Part shown: piece by piece, positions 52,949 through 61,257 of the stretch
Layout of the letters: each line of letters opens with the position of its first letter
Numbering within the stretch: the first letter of the stretch is position 1
NCBI RefSeq assembly: GCF_900240995.1
Contig: NZ_LT965953.1
Span: forward strand, 1,933,018 to 1,997,017
Direction: 5' to 3'
From: Bacillus sp. Marseille-P3661
Lineage (GTDB): Bacteria; Bacillota; Bacilli; Bacillales; Bacillaceae_J
Length of the DNA stretch: 64,000 nt
Made by a program: the position numbers and the translations under genes
The notes under the pieces: generated by a model
What the model was told of the DNA's origin: nothing
What the model saw: the letters and a program-made list of their open reading frames with translations, nothing else
Database searches by the model: none

Positions 52949-54223
52949 TTATCCCACTAATTTTCTAGATTTCTTATTTTCATCAACTGCTCGAGTACGT
53001 TCCTTAAGCATAAATCCTCCTATTAATCCACAACACGAGAATACTATTGGAATAATAAAACCATAGTGATATCCAACAACAATTGAGCCTGAGTAATGGT
53101 CTAAGACACTTCCGAAGAAACTTGGCAGTAGGACAGCACTTAAAAAACCTCCGGTATTGGCAAAGCCGGAAGCTACACCGACTTCTTTAATATCAAAATA
53201 CTGGCGGATGGCTACGAAAGTTAACGGTGCAGACCCACTACCAAAACCTAGAATCAAAAATAAAAAGTATAGTAGAAACAACGTTGGTTTTCCATTTAAA
53301 AGAAGAAAAGTGATCCAACTAAGGAAAACTGCGATATGAACGACTAACAAAGGTCTTTTCACCGAACCCATTCTGTTTGTTATATAGGGAAGTATAGCGG
53401 ATCCAATAAGCCCACCTATAAGTCCAATCATGATTAGTTGGCTTGATTGTGAACGTGTAAGGTCATACATTTCCATACCATACGGAACAGCCCATGAACC
53501 AATGAATCCAATATAAGTTCCAACGATACCATAATGACTTAAGAAGGTGGCCCAAGCCTGTCGTTCTTTAATTAATCTAACCAGCTGTTTTGAGATCTTC
53601 TCTTGTTTCTGCTCCTTTTTTATTAATACAGGTGGATCAGTCACAATGCGTCTTGGAAAATGAATAAGAATAAAATAAAGCAAAACTCCTAGTACAAAAA
53701 TTGTTAATCCTGTTATAAAAAATGATTGTCTCCACCCAGTTAAAGCGATCCAGGCCGAAAATGGATAAGTAGCCAATAAGAATCCAAGATTACCACTAAT
53801 CCCAGCAAAACCAAGCAAATTACTAAACTCTTGGGCTCTAAACCATTGGCTTAGAATTAGAACTAAGCATACCCAAATTGTAGCATCACCAACTCCAACC
53901 AATATCCTCGAAAATAATAAAACCCCAGCATTAGGAGCTGTACTATATAGTAATGTACCCACACCCGAAAACATGGCCCCACTAATGAAGAAAAGATTGG
54001 GTCCATACCGATCCGAGAAAAGCCCAACGGGTATTTGTAAGCCCGAATAAGCTAAAAATTGGATACTTGCAATCAACCCCATGGTGGATGCAGTAACAGT
54101 AAATTTTTCCATCAACTGATCTGTAATTAACCCTGGAGCAGTTCTTTGACTGACAATTATACAATACGTAAATAATACAATAAATAAAACAAGCCATCTA
54201 TATCGACTATCTTGCTTTTCCAT
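52949..54223 (-). CDS. Major facilitator superfamily transporter
   Basis: This 424-residue protein has twelve membrane segments. The N-terminal WLVLFIVLFTYCIIVSQRTAPGLI and the loop-2 motif GLFSDRYGPNLFFISG are family features, resembling organic-anion/hexuronate-type members. The substrate is not determinable. It is convergent with dsdA and so not clearly linked to D-serine use. It ends in a polar, charged tail. Confidence 0.88.
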   Translation of the reverse strand: MEKQDSRYRWLVLFIVLFTYCIIVSQRTAPGLITDQLMEKFTVTASTMGLIASIQFLAYSGLQIPVGLFSDRYGPNLFFISGAMFSGVGTLLYSTAPNAGVLLFSRILVGVGDATIWVCLVLILSQWFRAQEFSNLLGFAGISGNLGFLLATYPFSAWIALTGWRQSFFITGLTIFVLGVLLYFILIHFPRRIVTDPPVLIKKEQKQEKISKQLVRLIKERQAWATFLSHYGIVGTYIGFIGSWAVPYGMEMYDLTRSQSSQLIMIGLIGGLIGSAILPYITNRMGSVKRPLLVVHIAVFLSWITFLLLNGKPTLFLLYFLFLILGFGSGSAPLTFVAIRQYFDIKEVGVASGFANTGGFLSAVLLPSFFGSVLDHYSGSIVVGYHYGFIIPIVFSCCGLIGGFMLKERTRAVDENKKSRKLVG

Positions 54224-54373
54224 GATGTGACGCCTCCCACTATTTCACACATGGATATATTATACTCCCATAAAAACTTAAATGGTTAATTTTTTTATTT
54301 TGGTATCGCTTACATGAAATTTTTTTTGAATTTTCTTAACTATCTTATTTCAAAATAGTAAATAGCCCAAAGA

Positions 54374-54397
54374 AAAGCTGCCATTCTTGACAGCTTT
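54374..54397 (-). terminator. Terminator of the methyltransferase operon
   Basis: AAAGCTG pairs with CAGCTTT around a ten-base loop, with TTTTCTTT on the minus-strand exit, 65 bases beyond the stop of the C5 methyltransferase. Confidence 0.65.
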
Positions 54398-54463
54398 AAT
54401 ACAATTAGGTACCTACTTTTTTTTACTTCTACTCTACAACTTCCTTAACCATTAAGCGAAACC

Positions 54464-55546
54464 CTAATTTTCTATAAGCTCAACGCTCTCAGTCTTTTGT
54501 ACATCTTTCAAGATTACTTCAGCAATTGCCTTTGCAAGTAAGGGCGGTACAGCATTTCCAACTTGTTTCATTTGTGCAGTTTTTGAACCACTAAAAATGA
54601 AATGATCAGGAAAAGATTGAATCCGTGCCGCCTCACGAACAGTAATCGCCCGATGTAGAAATGGATGGGTAAATTTCCCCGAGGATGGGGTATCAAATCG
54701 AGTTGTGATCGTGACGGAGGGCTCATTTCTAACCATACGTGTCCACGTACCGCTGTATATTGATTTTGTTAAATGTTCATTTGGTAAGACTTCTCTTCCC
54801 TTTTCAGGCGGAATAAGCTGCATTCGTTCCATCGCAAGAGCCGAATGCTTAGTTGCTACATGATTATAAAGCTTTTCTCCTTGTTCCCGCATCCTAATTT
54901 GATACATCGATTGTGGCTCATATATATAATCCTGAACGAATTCACCTTCTCCAGAGTCTAAAAATGCTAAATCACTAATCGCATCCCATACTGAAACAGG
55001 TTCAGCTAATCCCATAGGAAGCGTTAGCGGACTTCCCCCTAATTTTCCTAAAATAAAAGCTCTTCTCCTAATTTGTGGTACACCAAAATTAGAAGCATTA
55101 AGGATGGCAGAATCCATTTTATATCCGATTTCTTCGAAGAGTGAATAAATTTCTGTCTTGAATGAACCTTTATTAGCAGTCAAAATATTGGGGACATTTT
55201 CAATCAAGAAATATTGTGGCTTTAAGAACTTTACAACATCAAAATAATACCTGAACAAGAAATTTCTTTCATCCCCAAGAATGTTTCTTGAACCTTTTTG
55301 TGAAAAGCCTTGGCAAGGTGGTCCACCGACAATTAACTGGACTCGACCCTTTTGTTCCCCAAACACACTTGCTATATCTAGTTTCGTAATATCTTCATTA
55401 ATTACTTTTGCACCTTTATGATTATTTTCATAGGCCGTTGCAATTTCTGAATCAATTTCATTCGCAACAACAACGTTAAACCCTAACGTCTCAAACCCAT
55501 AGGACAAGCCACCTACACCTGAAAATAAATCAATCATATTTAACAT
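54464..55546 (-). CDS. DNA cytosine-5 methyltransferase
   Basis: This 360-residue enzyme has all major m5C motifs: motif I DLFSGVGGLSYGFE, motif IV GGPPCQGFSQKG with the catalytic Cys, motif VI IENVPN, motif VIII QIRRRAFILG and motif X MKQVGNAVPPLLAKAIAE. The target-recognition region is about residues 190-270. It is directly downstream (25 bases) of a second DNA methyltransferase, which suggests one restriction-modification system with an asymmetric site. Confidence 0.94.
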   Translation of the reverse strand: MLNMIDLFSGVGGLSYGFETLGFNVVVANEIDSEIATAYENNHKGAKVINEDITKLDIASVFGEQKGRVQLIVGGPPCQGFSQKGSRNILGDERNFLFRYYFDVVKFLKPQYFLIENVPNILTANKGSFKTEIYSLFEEIGYKMDSAILNASNFGVPQIRRRAFILGKLGGSPLTLPMGLAEPVSVWDAISDLAFLDSGEGEFVQDYIYEPQSMYQIRMREQGEKLYNHVATKHSALAMERMQLIPPEKGREVLPNEHLTKSIYSGTWTRMVRNEPSVTITTRFDTPSSGKFTHPFLHRAITVREAARIQSFPDHFIFSGSKTAQMKQVGNAVPPLLAKAIAEVILKDVQKTESVELIEN

Positions 55547-55571
55547 TGCTAATCACCTAGATGTATTTATT

Positions 55572-56345
55572 TTATAGACTAATAGAATCGACATTAAATA
55601 GATTAACGTCCAGCTCTGTGTTTTCAATTCTCCGTTTAGATATTTCATAGTAGCCCGAATTTAATTCAATACCGATAAACCTTCGTCCTAGACGCTTACT
55701 GACTACGCCTGCTGTTCCACTGCCCATGAACGGGTCCATAACCGTCTCACCTGGATTGGTTAATTTTTCAACAAAATGCTCAAAAAGCGCTTCTGGCTTT
55801 TGGGTTGGATGTTTGCCAAATTCTTTTTCATTTTTGGGGGTTACAGAAGTTTCGATAAAATCATGAACTGCTTGTCCATTATTATTAAAGGTACCTGTTT
55901 TAGATTCGTTTACGAAATACAACCACGCTTCTGTCGAATTAATAAAATGCAAGTTCATGTTTCGCGGCATTGGATTCGTCTTATGCCATATGCCTGTTGT
56001 CTTGTAATAAAATTTATGCTGAGCTGAAAGGCTAATAATCGTTTCAAGTTTCATTAACGACATGAACATTATTAATGAACCCTTCTTTTTTAAGACACGA
56101 TTCGCTTGCTCAAAAAATTGGTTCATTCCCTCCACCCATTCCTCATATTCCAAATCATCCCAGCCAGCTGCACCAAAAAAGTTATCTCTCATTTGTTTTA
56201 AATTTGTTTGGCGATCACGCATAAAGTTTCCAAGATTATAGGGTGGGTCCGTTATAATTAAGTCAACCGAATCATCTTCTATAAGCTTAAGTTCAGTAAT
56301 ACAGTCATTGTTTTTTATTTGTATAAAATCATTTTCATCTTGCAT
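55572..56345 (-). CDS. DNA methyltransferase, N6-adenine/N4-cytosine beta class
   Basis: This 257-residue enzyme has motif IV TDPPYNLG (residue 33) before motif I MDPFMGSGTAGVVSKRLGRRFIGIELN (about residue 205), the order of the beta class. KHPTQKPEALFEHFV is the usual segment between them. Whether it makes m6A or m4C is not decided by the motif. It forms an operon with the m5C gene. Confidence 0.9.
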   Translation of the reverse strand: MQDENDFIQIKNNDCITELKLIEDDSVDLIITDPPYNLGNFMRDRQTNLKQMRDNFFGAAGWDDLEYEEWVEGMNQFFEQANRVLKKKGSLIMFMSLMKLETIISLSAQHKFYYKTTGIWHKTNPMPRNMNLHFINSTEAWLYFVNESKTGTFNNNGQAVHDFIETSVTPKNEKEFGKHPTQKPEALFEHFVEKLTNPGETVMDPFMGSGTAGVVSKRLGRRFIGIELNSGYYEISKRRIENTELDVNLFNVDSISL

Positions 56346-56385
56346 CTAACATCACCTGCCTATTATATTACATCTGCTGATTTAA

Positions 56386-56416
56386 ATAAAAAAAGCTGAA
56401 TTATACTCATCAGCTC
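56386..56416 (-). terminator. Terminator of the LAGLIDADG-like gene
   Basis: AGCTGA pairs with TCAGCT around a ten-base loop, followed on the minus strand by TTTTTTT. It separates the LAGLIDADG-like gene from the methyltransferases. Confidence 0.75.
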
Positions 56417-56599
56417 CAAATCGACCGTTCTTATTTTTAAAAAATAGTTTGTTATTTAGCAAATATAAATCCTTTTACCATTTTATCATTAAATATAGAT
56501 TTAGGGTATAACAGAATACCTTCCAAAACGTTTCCAAACTGTATAGAGGACCAAAATAAATAGGATTAGAACTTTTTTGTATTCGATGTTTCAGCTCAT

Positions 56600-57340
56600 T
56601 TATTTAATAATTTTTAATCCAGGTAACAATTCATCAAATTGTGTTAGCTGATTTTCTGTAAAATCAACAGTAGCTTTTCCAAAGCGAATTGGTGAGATAA
56701 AACCTATTTTACTTAAAAATTCTTCATATTTAATTCTAATTTGACCTTTTCTAGGCTTTGCTTTTAGATTATCTCTTTTTCTTGCATTTAGAGAATTGTT
56801 TATTTTCGCCTCAATCCCTCTGCTACCCAGTATACCTCCTAGCAGTTCTATAAGGCTATCATTTTCGATATCCATTGCGATAAATTTATATGTTTTATCG
56901 TAAGAACTTCTTCCATCAAACACACCAACAAGAAACGCTCTTTTGATAGAAGATGATCCATTTTGTAATCCAAATGAGATATCGTCTATTAAATCATCCA
57001 ATGAATACTCAACTTCTTCTTGTTTAAAAAGCGTCACAAACCCATCTTTACCGGCATTGTACTTCTTAAATTTTACTCCACGTTCTTTGTAGTAGCTAAT
57101 AAAATGTGTAAACTCGGCTTTATTGATCTCAACTGCTAAGCTCTTTACAATATTATAATGTTCTTCCAGCTCCACTGGATTAAACTGTTTGGGATTATGA
57201 CGAACTGGTGCAATCCAGTATTTTTCGTCATTTAATATGACCTGCTCATCAGCCATCAATAAACCTAAAAAATAAGCAACATTTTTTGTAAGGAATCTTA
57301 CACCGAAATTCAACCCTATATTTAGCGCATCATCTTGCAT
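56600..57340 (-). CDS. LAGLIDADG-like protein, possible restriction endonuclease
   Basis: This 246-residue protein has two LAGLIDADG-like helices: NVAYFLGLLMADE (residues 19-31), which keeps the Asp, and KRAFLVGVFDGRSSYD (about 133-148), where the catalytic position is Arg. The stretch FIAMDIENDSLIELLGGILGSRGIEAKI, then KGQIRIKYEEFLSKIGF, fits the beta strands and helix of that fold. Such proteins are usually homing endonucleases or maturases, but this is free-standing beside two methyltransferases, so it may be their restriction partner. This is inference; a third possibility is a regulator. ATG with GGAGG upstream. Confidence 0.6.
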   Translation of the reverse strand: MQDDALNIGLNFGVRFLTKNVAYFLGLLMADEQVILNDEKYWIAPVRHNPKQFNPVELEEHYNIVKSLAVEINKAEFTHFISYYKERGVKFKKYNAGKDGFVTLFKQEEVEYSLDDLIDDISFGLQNGSSSIKRAFLVGVFDGRSSYDKTYKFIAMDIENDSLIELLGGILGSRGIEAKINNSLNARKRDNLKAKPRKGQIRIKYEEFLSKIGFISPIRFGKATVDFTENQLTQFDELLPGLKIIK

Positions 57341-57595
57341 GTCTACTCCTCCTGTTTTATTATAATTTCTCCTACTATTCCCATTTAAATTTAAAATTAG
57401 CCATAACCTTTGTTACATTAACTTAAATTTTATAATGTTCAGGTACTATTACAGTAATATCCAATTAATTATTAAATAAAGGCGCGGAAGAACTAACAAG
57501 ATTACATATTTTTAGTATAAAAGACATAAAATGTATATTTTCCTCGAATTATTAAGTAAACAAGTATATAAAGACATATTGAAAGGGTGCTGAAA

Positions 57596-58543
57596 GTGAT
57601 TGCCTACCTAAATATTTTTTTTGCAACATGCTTTCTTACACTATTAGTCGCCCCTTTACTGATTATGTATTTAAAAAAATTTCAAATAGAACAATACATT
57701 CGGGAAGATGGGCCGACTACACATTTAAATAAACAAGGTGTTCCGACAATTGGGGGGTTAATATTTTTAATTCCGATCTTAATACTTACCCTTTATATTG
57801 TTGATATTAACAAGAACATTATGTTCGTTCTTTATTTAACGTTTGGATTTGCCTTAATTGGTTTTCTTGACGATGTCATAAAAATAAAGTTCCAAAGAAG
57901 CTTAGGATTAAATGTAAGAGAAAAGTTAACTTTACAAACACTTGTCTCCATCATTATTTATAAACTATCCCACGAAACATTAAACACTTCAATTCAAATC
58001 CCAACCACTTCTTACTCTGTAAATTTCGAATCCTTTTATTTTATCTTCTTTGTTTTTTTTACAATTACAACAGTAAATGCAACTAATGTAACTGACGGAC
58101 TTGATGGATTATTGGCAGGTATAGTACTAACGGCATTAATTCCATTTGCAGTTATTTCTTACACATTAAATCACATGCAAGTTTTTTTATTCATTGTAAT
58201 TAGCATAGGAGCTATTCTAGGATTTTTACTTTTTAATTTAAACCCTGCAAAGGTATTTATGGGTGATACTGGATCACATTCATTAGGTGGCTTGTTAGTA
58301 GGATTAGCTTTCATAACTAAAACTGAACTCTTATTTGTTCTAATTAGTGGAGTGCTATTTATCGAGGTACTTTCTGTAGTAATACAGCTCACTTCTTTGA
58401 AAATTAGAAAAAAACGTGTATTTAAAATGGCACCACTACATCATACTTTTGAGTTAATGGGGTGGCATGAAACAAGAGTAGTGAAATTGTTCTGGCTTAT
58501 TAACCTTACCCTTTCATGTTTAAGTATTATTTTATTTATTTAA
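57596..58543 (+). CDS. MraY/WecA-family glycosyl-phosphotransferase (paralogue)
   Basis: This 315-residue protein has about ten membrane helices. REDGPTTHLNKQGVPTIGGLIF, LIGFLDDVIKI, NATNVTDGLDGLLAG and VFMGDTGSHSLGG are the catalytic loops, and MAPLHHTFELMGWHETRVV is the C-terminal His motif, all typical of MraY. It would transfer phospho-MurNAc-pentapeptide or a related sugar-phosphate to undecaprenyl phosphate. It is not in a cell-wall cluster, so it is probably a second MraY. I chose the GTG at 57596 (AAAGGGTG six bases upstream); another GTG is at 57587. Confidence 0.9.
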   Translation: MIAYLNIFFATCFLTLLVAPLLIMYLKKFQIEQYIREDGPTTHLNKQGVPTIGGLIFLIPILILTLYIVDINKNIMFVLYLTFGFALIGFLDDVIKIKFQRSLGLNVREKLTLQTLVSIIIYKLSHETLNTSIQIPTTSYSVNFESFYFIFFVFFTITTVNATNVTDGLDGLLAGIVLTALIPFAVISYTLNHMQVFLFIVISIGAILGFLLFNLNPAKVFMGDTGSHSLGGLLVGLAFITKTELLFVLISGVLFIEVLSVVIQLTSLKIRKKRVFKMAPLHHTFELMGWHETRVVKLFWLINLTLSCLSIILFI

Positions 58544-58651
58544 AGAAATTCATTGATAACGATGCAACCTTTATTGAAAAGGAATCATTTTACTATCACT
58601 TAAATAGGGCTACAATTGTAGTACAACTATAATTCTGAAAGAGGGAATAAA

Positions 58652-59218
58652 ATGAAAACCGCTGAAGCGACAGTTAACGCAATACTTCTAGCAGATAATC
58701 CCGAGACATTTGTAACACGTCGTATAACTGAAGTAAACCTTGAATTTGGCGGCATTCCTGGCGACCGCCATTTTGGAGTAACCTTTCCTGCAGATTCTAG
58801 GCAACCTATGTATCCAAGAGGGACAGAAATTCTTAATCGGAGACAAATCACAATGCTAGCTGAAGAAGATTGTGCGAAAATCGCTGCACAACTCAGCATT
58901 GAGAGGGTATTACCTGAATGGCTTGGTGCAAATATTTTGCTAAATGGATTCCCAGAGCTTACGAGGTTAACGCTAGGTTCAAGAATTCTATTTCCAAATA
59001 GCACAGGATTAATTGTTATGGGTGAAAATCAGCCATGTACATTCCCTGGTGAAGTCATTCAACAACACTTTGTTAATCAACCTGATTTAGCTACACAGTT
59101 TGTTCGGGCAGCATATAAACGAAGAGGTATTGTTTGTGCTGTTGAACGTCCAGGTAAAATTTACACAGGAGATACCGTTCAAATTTACTTAAATGACTAT
59201 TCCAACCCTATGCAGTAG
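58652..59218 (+). CDS. MOSC-domain protein
   Basis: This 188-residue protein has the MOSC fold associated with molybdenum cofactor sulfuration and transfer: NLEFGGIPGDRHFGV near residue 27, RQITMLAEEDCAKIA, LGANILLNGFPELTRLTLGSRILF and a Cys in GENQPCTFPGEVI (about residue 130). It resembles the short YiiM-like group. The target is unknown. It lies just ahead of the broken sirtuin gene. Confidence 0.88.
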   Translation: MKTAEATVNAILLADNPETFVTRRITEVNLEFGGIPGDRHFGVTFPADSRQPMYPRGTEILNRRQITMLAEEDCAKIAAQLSIERVLPEWLGANILLNGFPELTRLTLGSRILFPNSTGLIVMGENQPCTFPGEVIQQHFVNQPDLATQFVRAAYKRRGIVCAVERPGKIYTGDTVQIYLNDYSNPMQ

Positions 59219-59277
59219 CTTTATTACAAAATCGGGGATGTATGAGCCATGCAATTATTTAGTTTAAGGAAGGAGAG

Positions 59278-59969
59278 TTGATAATTGGTGTTAAAAAGTG
59301 GTTACAGCAATCTAATTATACGGTAGTATTCACCGGCGCCGGAATGTCCACCGAAAGTGGACTTCCCGATTTCCGCTCTTCTAAGGGAATGTGGAAGCAA
59401 AAAGATCCAAGTCGAATTGCCAGTATCGATGCCTTAAATAATAATGTCCAAGAATTTATTGAATTTTATCGAGAACGTGTAATTCGTATCAATGAATATA
59501 AGCCCCATAAAGGACATTATATACTCGCAGATTGGGAAAATAGAAGGCTAATTCATGGCTTTCACCAGCAGCAGGTTCAACTCGTTTAGCAGAACTACAT
59601 GGTACTTTGCAAAAGCTACACTGCCAGGCTTGCGGCAGCCAATATAGCAGTGAAAAGTACTTAAATAAGGAGCATGATTGCAATTGTGGTGGGGTGCTAC
59701 GTCCATCCATTATCTTGTTTGGCGAGTCATTACCCGAGGATGCCTTTCGTATTGCACTACAAGAAACAGAAAAGGCTGAATTATTTATCGTATTAGGCTC
59801 ATCTTTAACAGTCTCACCTGCAAATCAATTCCCAATTATCGCAAAAGAACATGGTTCAAAACTAGTAATAGTAAATCGAGATCATAACCTTTTTGATTCA
59901 TATGCGGATCTCGTGATAAATGATACAAATATAGGGACACTACTAGTTGAACTTGATGAAGAGTTTTGA
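59278..59969 (+). pseudogene. Sir2-family NAD-dependent deacylase, broken
   Basis: The first 104 codons read [18 protein letters not shown] as in a sirtuin. At about 59561 the sequence passes from GLIHGF-like NRRLIHGF straight to the equivalent of [16 protein letters not shown], in another reading frame. The second part (to 59969) has the zinc cysteines (CQACGSQY, CNCGG), LFGESLPE and GSSLTVSPAN. Missing is the NAD-binding ITQNVDG segment, consistent with a 24-base deletion plus one lost base. The gene cannot make a working enzyme. Start is TTG after AAGGAG. Confidence 0.88.
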
Positions 59970-59978
59970 AAACAAATG

Positions 59979-60008
59979 TAAAAACCGGGACATTAGGTCT
60001 CGGTTTTT
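59979..60008 (+). terminator. Terminator after the sirtuin pseudogene
   Basis: AAAACCG-GAC pairs with GTC-CGGTTTT followed by TTTAG, ten bases beyond the stop. Confidence 0.8.
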
Positions 60009-60130
60009 AGTCATTGTCAGTTTTGGAGTTCAATTGTGTTAATGTACTAGGGTCATTATTTTGATTATTTAAATTTTTTAGACAGCTATGTTATTATAGT
60101 ATAAATTGCTACATATAGGGAGGTATTTTG

Positions 60131-60673
60131 GTGCACTCTAAAACACATAATGAGTTTGCAAACAACGTTTATAAAGAAAGAATCCGTGGTAGTCTGTTTA
60201 TCGCTACAAGCGATGGAGAAAGAGCCCATTTCCATTTTGGCTGCTGGAGTACCCAATGTTCCCACGAGCCTCCTCGGATGCTAACTTGCTTTCCTAAAGA
60301 CTTTGAAGGCTACGATATTGTACGGAAAGGAGGCGTGTGGACCGTTTCAATGGTGCCAGAAGATCATAAAGATTTCCATGATGCATTCTTCCTTGAAGGC
60401 AAGCAAGATATCAAATCTCTGGGAGAAGACCAATTTATATACCGAGAAACAGGCTGCCCTATCCTAGCTGATGCAGTAGGATATTTCGAATGCAAGTTAG
60501 TTAGCTTAATAGATAACGGTGACTTCGGTATTGCCATTGGCGATATCATAACAGCAGAAATGCTAAACAGTGATAAGAAAAACGTTACAGTTAACGAGGT
60601 TCTAGCAAGAGGATTTCTCGATAATAGACCAGCTATTAAAATACCTACAAAAGGATTCAACTTAAAAATATAA
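60131..60673 (+). CDS. Flavin-reductase-fold protein
   Basis: This 180-residue protein matches the flavin reductase/FMN-binding split-barrel group. GSLFIATSDGERAHFHFGCWSTQCSHEPPRMLTCFPKDFEGYDIVRKGGVWTVSMV resembles the N-terminal half and YFECKLVSLIDNGDFGIAIGDI the C-terminal core. It may reduce flavin for an oxygenase or bind another cofactor. I chose the GTG at 60131, eight bases after AGGGAGG; a TTG at 60128 is also possible. Confidence 0.78.
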   Translation: MHSKTHNEFANNVYKERIRGSLFIATSDGERAHFHFGCWSTQCSHEPPRMLTCFPKDFEGYDIVRKGGVWTVSMVPEDHKDFHDAFFLEGKQDIKSLGEDQFIYRETGCPILADAVGYFECKLVSLIDNGDFGIAIGDIITAEMLNSDKKNVTVNEVLARGFLDNRPAIKIPTKGFNLKI

Positions 60674-60702
60674 GTTATTCTTTGTAAAAACCTCCAGAAT
60701 AC

Positions 60703-60755
60703 AAAACTAAGCGGATGATAAATTAGATTTCTTGATTTATCATCCGTTTAGTTTT
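60703..60755 (+). terminator. Terminator of the flavin-reductase-like gene
   Basis: AAAACTAA-CGGATGATAAA pairs with its complement over about 19 bases with one mismatch, with A-run and T-run on its two sides. The rest of 60756-60950 contains the promoter region of the next gene. Confidence 0.8.
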
Positions 60756-60962
60756 ATTCATATATCCAGGATACAAGTTCTACATAAATTGTTGAATATA
60801 AACAATTATTGTTTACAAATAATCTGCTATTTCTCCTATTATTCATGAATTCCAGTAGAAACTTGGCACAACAAGAATACTAAAGACATGAAAAATGCCC
60901 ATACACTAGGACATTCGTTTGAATAAAATATAAACGATTTAACATATAGAGGAGGTGTTAGT

Positions 60963-61166
60963 ATGTCTGATCATAAAAAGAAAAAAGTACTCCATGTTGA
61001 CAATTTAGTGATTCATGCTAAAAATGTTGAAATTATCCATGAAAGGAAGAAAGATGATTATCCGCGAAGAGACCCATGGGGGTTCTTTTGGGGAAAGCGG
61101 CCAAAAAGAGATGTTTTACGGGATGACATAGAAATGGATGATCGTTTTGGTAAAAATGATGACTAA
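60963..61166 (+). CDS. Small highly charged protein of unknown function
   Basis: This 67-residue protein begins MSDHKKKKVLHVDNLVIHAKNVEII and ends RDDIEMDDRFGKNDD, with the central PRRDPWGFFWGKRPKRDVL. It is soluble and strongly charged, without a signal. I recognise no family name. The ATG has GGAGGTG upstream and a terminator 35 bases downstream, which supports a real gene. Confidence 0.7.
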   Translation: MSDHKKKKVLHVDNLVIHAKNVEIIHERKKDDYPRRDPWGFFWGKRPKRDVLRDDIEMDDRFGKNDD

Positions 61167-61202
61167 TTTATAGTGAAGAACTGGAATTTACCTGTAAAAA
61201 AA

Positions 61203-61234
61203 GGAAAGGGCCCGATGATTTATTGACCCTTTCC
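61203..61234 (-). terminator. Bidirectional terminator after the aldehyde dehydrogenase
   Basis: GGAAAGGG pairs with CCCTTTCC around a 16-base loop; the minus-strand exit is TTTTTTT. It lies 24 bases beyond the dehydrogenase stop. Confidence 0.82.
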
Positions 61235-61257
61235 CCTGTTCTTTAAGTAATTGTATT

